DNA of 64,000 nt. Origin: Nematostella vectensis (taxonomy: Eukaryota; Cnidaria; Anthozoa; Actiniaria; Edwardsiidae). A program made the position numbers and the translations under genes. Shown piece by piece: positions 61,501-64,000 of the stretch. Each line of letters opens with the position of its first letter. Positions within the stretch are counted from its first letter, which is position 1. The notes beneath the pieces were generated by a model. The model did not search any database. It had not been told where the DNA came from and worked only from the letters and a program-made list of their open reading frames with translations. The DNA is taken from NCBI RefSeq assembly GCF_932526225.1, contig NC_064035.1, forward strand, positions 5,827,501 to 5,891,500. The letters are read 5' to 3'.

Positions 61501-63604
61501 TGCGTGCACCCCCCTTCCTCAACCTGGGAGGAGGGATGGGTCGATGGGTTAACCCCCCCTTCCTCAACCTGGGAGGAGGGATGGGTTCGATGGGTTAACC
61601 CGCCCCCCCTTCCTCAACCTGGGAGGAGGGATGGGTTCGATGGGTTAACCCCCCCTTCCTCAACCTGGGAGGAGGGATGGGTCGATGGGTTAACCCCCCC
61701 TTCCTCAACCTGGGAGGAGGGATGGGTCGATGGGTTACCCCCCCCTTCCTCAACCTGGGAGGAGGGATGGGTCGATGGGTTAACCCCCCCTTCCTCAACC
61801 TGGGAGGAGGGATGGGTCGATGGGTTAACCCCCCCTTCCTCAACCTGGGAGGAGGGATGGGTTTGATGGGTTAACCCCGCCCCCCCCCCTTCCTCAACCT
61901 GGGAGGAGGGATTGGTTCGATGGGTTAACCCCGCCACCCCCCTTCCTCAACCTGGGAGGAGGGATGGGTTCGATGGGTTAACCCCCCCTTCCTCAACCTG
62001 GGAGGAGGGATGGGTCGATGGGTTAACCCCCCCTTCCTCAACCTGGGAGGAGGGATGGGTCGATGGGTTACCCCCCCCTTCCTCAACCTGGGAGGAGGGA
62101 TGGGTCGATGGGTTAACCCCCCCTTCCTCAACCTGGGAGGAGGGATGGGTCGATGGGTTAACCCCCCCTTCCTCAACCTGGGAGGAGGGATGGGTTCAAT
62201 GGGTTAACCCCGCCCCCCTTCCTCAACCTGGGAGGAGGGATGGGTTCGATGGGTTAACCCCGCCCCCCTTCCTCAACCTGGGAGGAGGGATGGGTTCGAT
62301 GGGTTAACCCCGCCCCCCCTTCCTCAACCTGGGAGGAGGGATGTGTTCGATGGGTTAACCCCGCCCCCCCTTCCTCAACCTGGGAGGAGGGATGGGTTCG
62401 ATGGGTTAACCCCGCCCCCCCTTCCTCAACCTGGGAGGAGGGATGGGTTCGATGGGTTAACCCCCCCTTCCTCAACCTGGGAGGAGGGATGGGTTCGATG
62501 GGTTAACCCCGCCCCCCCCCTTCCTCAACCTGGGAGGAGGGATGGGTTCGATGGGTTAACCCCGCCCCCCTTCCTCAACCTGGGAGGGGGGATGGGTCGA
62601 TGGGTTAACCGTCCCCTTCCTCAACCTGGGAGGAGGGATGGGTTCGATGGGTTAACCCCGCCCCCCCCCCCCCTTCCACAACCTGGGAGGAGGGATGGGT
62701 TCGATGGGTTAACCCGCCCCCCCCCCTCCCCTTCCTCAACCTGGGAGGAGGGATGGGTTCGATGGGTTAACCCCCCCCCCCCTGGGAAGCCTATTTAAAC
62801 TGACAAAATGACATCCCAGACTCATCATAAAGATATGATTTTAAAGTTTGAAAAGTTATCAAGCAAGGGAAGGAAGAACTTGTTTTGTGGATCGGCATAT
62901 GACGGATTTCGACAAAATATTGTCGCAAATCTCAGTAAAGTTAGACTACAGATTACTAAACCTAATAACAAAACGATTGCGAATCGCACCGACTGCTGAG
63001 TTTGAAAAATAAGAACAATTGGTTAAGAAATGCCCCTTAGTTTTTCCTTATTTTTCTTATAAATTGCTCTTTTGTTGCAGGTCTTCTGTGTGAACCATCT
63101 TTTTTTCCTCAGCTCAACTCAGTCAAACAGCTGAAAAGGTAAGCAGCGCGCAATCCACAATTCGAGGTCGGGAGGGCCACACTTATTGGGGAGGGCGCGC
63201 TTATTTAAAGCAGCGTGCTTATTTGAATAATTACGGAAATTTAAAAGCGCATTACACGCCGCAATATTCAAAGCCCTTTAGCCAATCAAAGCACAGGCAT
63301 GGCATTGATGATATACGACTGCATCTCTGGTCCTCCCAGTTCCCTGACCCCAGTCACCCAGCGCTTTCAACCAAACTTAAATGACGATTACATCAACTCT
63401 TTTAGAAATGGAATGAGATGCAAATCGTACAAGTCATTGGAGACCCTTTATGCACCAGCAAGCAACAGCACGGATGGCAGCTGCTTACTCCAAGAGCAGA
63501 CTCTTCTTTTCAGTTGTGTCGCACGTGATAGTCATGTGACCAGGTTATGTCCCTGTAGAACTTACCAGAAGGAGCAAGTGGCACTTTGTAAGAACTGTCA
63601 ATAA
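46524..63604 (+). CDS. MGAT5: Alpha-1,6-mannosylglycoprotein 6-beta-N-acetylglucosaminyltransferase (GnT-V)
   Basis: Nineteen exons: 46524-46695, 51398-51715, 52279-52370, 52746-52841, 53182-53247, 53611-53769, 54263-54432, 54511-54642, 54780-54916, 55404-55522, 55693-55758, 58911-59006, 59448-59531, 59618-59680, 60011-60127, 60953-61027, 61344-61443, 63081-63138, 63340-63604. All phases agree; 794 residues. The enzyme adds beta-1,6-GlcNAc to the trimannosyl core of N-glycans in the Golgi (family GT18). Features: short cytosolic tail and signal anchor at about 7-24 (LLFIFAAVFFTLLNIF), a coiled-coil stem in exon 2 (MKERVERLENTLQELKQ), the catalytic domain (GGPLGELVQW, PHSPDNLFMGF, LVYGK), the donor-binding motif FIGLGFPFEGPAPLDAIANG, LTSQNPYAEEFIGRP, PYEFSLEGMLQRIN, and a cysteine-rich C-terminus (CPCRTYQKEQVALCKNC). 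Whether it corresponds to MGAT5 or MGAT5B cannot be decided. Exon 4 could instead start at 52755. Confidence 0.95.
47093..47376. mobile_element. MITE, ~280 bp, in MGAT5 intron 1
   Basis: Inverted termini caggggcggtaagggtt and its counterpart aaccgtccctg (reverse complement cagggacggttagggt) are flanked by ataatt on both sides, a clear target duplication. The interior is built of repeated cgtgaatcgtgattc-like words. The open frame running through it from 47,137 is therefore not a gene. Confidence 0.75.
47818..47901. repeat. Short inverted repeat in MGAT5 intron 1
   Basis: caattagacc...ttggactat at 47,818-47,849 faces atagtccaagaggtctaattg at 47,877-47,901. This is probably the remnant of a small foldback element. 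Confidence 0.6.
48064..50760 (-). mobile_element. Kolobok/Mutator-like DNA transposon with TTAA target duplication
   Basis: The element is 2.7 kb, flanked by TTAA at 48,060-48,063 and 50,761-50,764. Inverted ends ggtggtgtgagaccctga and ggcggtatgataccctaa match at 14 of 18 positions. It encodes a minus-strand transposase broken by two frameshifts, so it appears inactive. TTAA duplications plus this transposase type fit the Kolobok superfamily; Pfam-style naming would be Mutator-like transposase domain. It sits in MGAT5 intron 1, antisense to the host gene. Palindromic X-box-like words lie near both ends. Confidence 0.8.
48545..50365 (-). pseudogene. Kolobok/Mutator-like transposase, two frameshifts
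   Basis: The minus-strand reading frame starts at ATG 50,365 (MPKFANQRRKKRRFCGNRF) and ends at 48,545, about 600 codons in total. A basic N-terminus is followed by a zinc-finger-like part with cysteines (CGDCGEFC ... CQNCDW). Next come the core with GISIDTGKVLDVEAL and KQCKLHD, then the segment TEYYGDGDCKSFN, and a lysine-rich tail. Frame changes occur near 49,815 (after RKLF) and near 49,085 (around HCASNE). The second lies close to the conserved CPTGSTSWCKYQ. I see no splice signals that would explain the breaks, so the copy is taken to be a decayed gene. Confidence 0.8.
51247..51350. repeat. Degenerate ~18-20-bp tandem repeat before MGAT5 exon 2
   Basis: About six diverged copies of a ttgcgtgacacaggcgc-like unit end 50 bp upstream of the exon 2 acceptor. 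Confidence 0.6.
53826..53970. repeat. Direct duplication of ~92 bp in MGAT5 intron 6
   Basis: The segment gttacgcagtaagcaatata then ggggcgtagtcaaaagaaca occurs at 53,826-53,876 and again at 53,918-53,968, separated by two copies of cccaaagattaagattgaa. Confidence 0.85.
54908..55330 (+). repeat. Minisatellite, 31-bp unit seeded at the MGAT5 exon 9 donor
   Basis: About 13 copies of a 31-bp unit (atgtaccgtacgtataacat then aagtccagtcc). The first copy is the exon 9/intron 9 junction itself: aatgtacc|gtaagtttatcacaagtc. Start-to-start spacing of atgtaccg is exactly 31 bp at 54,910, 54,941, 54,972 and 55,003. The donor word gtaagt survives as gtacgt or gtaagt in later units. Confidence 0.95.
55604..55633. 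repeat. (ACT)n microsatellite
   Basis: About ten uninterrupted ACT triplets in MGAT5 intron 10. Confidence 0.95.
55971..56373. repeat. Long palindrome, 180-bp arms, MGAT5 intron 11
   Basis: The arm 55,971-56,150 is nearly the exact reverse complement of 56,194-56,373, with a 43-nt loop. Outer ends read acaggcttaccaacctccca; inner ends read aagcggtatttctaacg. The transcribed intron would fold into a ~180-bp RNA duplex. The origin is probably a foldback element or a recent inverted duplication. Confidence 0.93.
56792..57167. mobile_element. Inverted-repeat element with GC-rich 76-bp arms
   Basis: Arms at 56,792-56,867 and 57,092-57,167 share ctcaccttctctttgaactt, cgcccgggc and cgacaagt. The 225-bp interior is AT-rich. 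It ends 85 bp before the intronless open frame at 57,252 and could carry that ORF's promoter. Confidence 0.75.
57267..58025 (+). CDS. Intronless ORF of unknown function nested in MGAT5 intron 11
   Basis: An uninterrupted frame gives about 253 residues from ATG 57,267, or about 222 from the alternative ATG 57,357 (MKRILRCIIPTPRQLFR). Composition looks protein-like: mixed charge, serine-rich patches (SELSSLSSIYDPSE), acidic stretches (EDEIEEECEG, DDLDDDP) followed by a lysine/arginine block (KKKARMARREQLRHEW) that may be a nuclear localisation signal. It has no cysteine framework, signal peptide or membrane segment. A possible polyadenylation signal AATAAA lies at 58,492. I do not recognise the family. 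It may be a nested gene or a retrocopy. The ending after residue ~230 could be out of frame, since the +1 frame also looks coding-like there. Confidence 0.5.
   Translation: MIDLSMITHCYYAFAESGSPFEKYHVREAKMKRILRCIIPTPRQLFRSRNSRLARASELSSLSSIYDPSECADDETGINDYEEYPNDTANKVKIYDDRITIWPRQESTEVSVPSTSFLTVPDLDKLEDLKRPFTPGVNEDEIEEECEGKSDSVVPFLTFDGILTEIERRENVCRPERKETLFDDLDDDPMPKKKARMARREQLRHEWAESRRKGRTGRVVEFPLFLPSVVWRSTQGAYTRTPSIRLFEICVK
58026..58910. other. Rest of MGAT5 intron 11
   Basis: No gene recognised. It contains C-rich and G-rich short runs, duplicated ccccccaatattttc words at 58,108-58,185, and the AATAAA at 58,492. Confidence 0.5.
59007..59390 (+). repeat. Minisatellite, ~25-30-bp unit beginning at the MGAT5 exon 12 donor
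   Basis: About 14 imperfect units (gtatgtgttgttgttgtttg then ttcta) start immediately after exon 12. The true donor context aaag|gtacaggtgttaatgcttgttcta is mirrored in later units such as cta|gtatgcgttgatgcttgttata. Each unit thus carries a donor-like gtatgt or gtatgc. Confidence 0.85.
61508..62782. repeat. Minisatellite, ~46-bp unit (~27 copies), MGAT5 intron 17
   Basis: Units read cttcctcaacctgggaggag then ggatgggtcgatgggttaac, plus a variable C-run of 5-12. It starts 65 bp after the exon 17 donor and does not include it. A block (61,620-61,860) is repeated almost unchanged at 61,950-62,190, an offset of about 330 bp. Spurious open frames occur on both strands. Confidence 0.96.
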
Positions 63605-64000
63605 GCGGAAGCACAAAGTACACGCTTTTTCGTAACGATAACGACCAGGGGCTCGGAAGCCCGCTATTCTGCGAGGTCATCGGCTGATGCTCGTTTTCGC
63701 GAGTTGTGTGTGTGGTTTTCTATTCCATTCGCCGTGCATCCGCTCTCTATTCCCTGATAAGTATGGGGGAGAGACGGGTAAAACCTTTAGCGTTATGATG
63801 TGGACAAGGGATCTATCGATAAATGGCAGAATATGGCACGCGCACCAGAACTCCAGAATCTATGAGGAAACGTTTCTGGCAGCGGTACTTCGTTATCCGT
63901 GGAACACAGTGGAAACGAGCGTCAAGTTAAAAAAAATAGAGAGAGAGGGAAGGGGACGAGACAGCCTGGGAAAAAGTGTCGCAAAAAAGATAAGCGGTGC
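63605..64000. other. 3' flank of MGAT5
   Basis: Presumed 3' UTR and downstream DNA. No AATAAA is visible up to the end of the window, so the transcript end may lie outside or use a variant signal. Confidence 0.4.

Noticed and set aside
61426-62798. Open frames in both directions across 61.4-62.8 kb
   Set aside because: Translations of the 46-bp minisatellite; MGAT5 splices across it in phase 1 from 61,443 to 63,081.

Overview
This is a window of an invertebrate animal nuclear genome. It carries intron-rich genes with GT-AG splicing, metazoan-specific families (FGF, MGAT5, FLACC1), long AT-rich non-coding DNA, and many small inverted-repeat transposons and minisatellites. A sea anemone or other cnidarian (Nematostella-like) is my best guess, but that is an inference from texture; nothing here proves it.

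Layout. At 1.4-3.4 kb on the minus strand are a Kazal-type exon and two unassigned exons. At 3,619-12,421 (+) there is a complete 11-exon DDHD1-type phospholipase A1. It converges on a 4-exon secreted FGF ligand at 13,330-19,000 (-), and the two polyadenylation signals lie about 30 bp apart. About 5 kb of apparently non-coding DNA separates the FGF promoter (TATA box) from the divergent FLACC1 gene at 24,212-42,227 (+, 21 exons, flagellum-associated coiled-coil protein), which has an RFX-type X-box upstream. MGAT5 (N-glycan branching GlcNAc-transferase V, 19 exons) fills 46,524-63,604 (+). Its first intron holds a frameshifted Kolobok/Mutator-like transposon with TTAA target duplications (48,064-50,760). 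Its eleventh intron holds a 180-bp-arm palindrome and an intronless ORF of unknown function. All exon phases of the four main genes were checked by hand and join without a frame break.

The most striking structure is the minisatellites, which occupy roughly a quarter of the window and lie almost entirely inside introns. At least six of these arrays start exactly at a splice junction, and their repeat unit contains the junction itself. Five grew from a 5' splice donor: FGF introns 2 and 3, FLACC1 intron 19 (7.8 kb, about 220 units of 35 bp), and MGAT5 introns 9 and 12. One grew from a 3' acceptor (DDHD1 intron 2). The FGF intron 2 array has a 30-bp unit that keeps the reading frame and splice phase. 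The last ten codons of the upstream exon are themselves a diverged unit, so the array could supply in-frame alternative donors. I regard this splice-junction-seeded minisatellite growth as the possible undescribed system here.

The four main genes have unrelated jobs (lipid hydrolysis, growth-factor signalling, sperm flagellum/cilium, Golgi glycan branching) and do not form a functional cluster.
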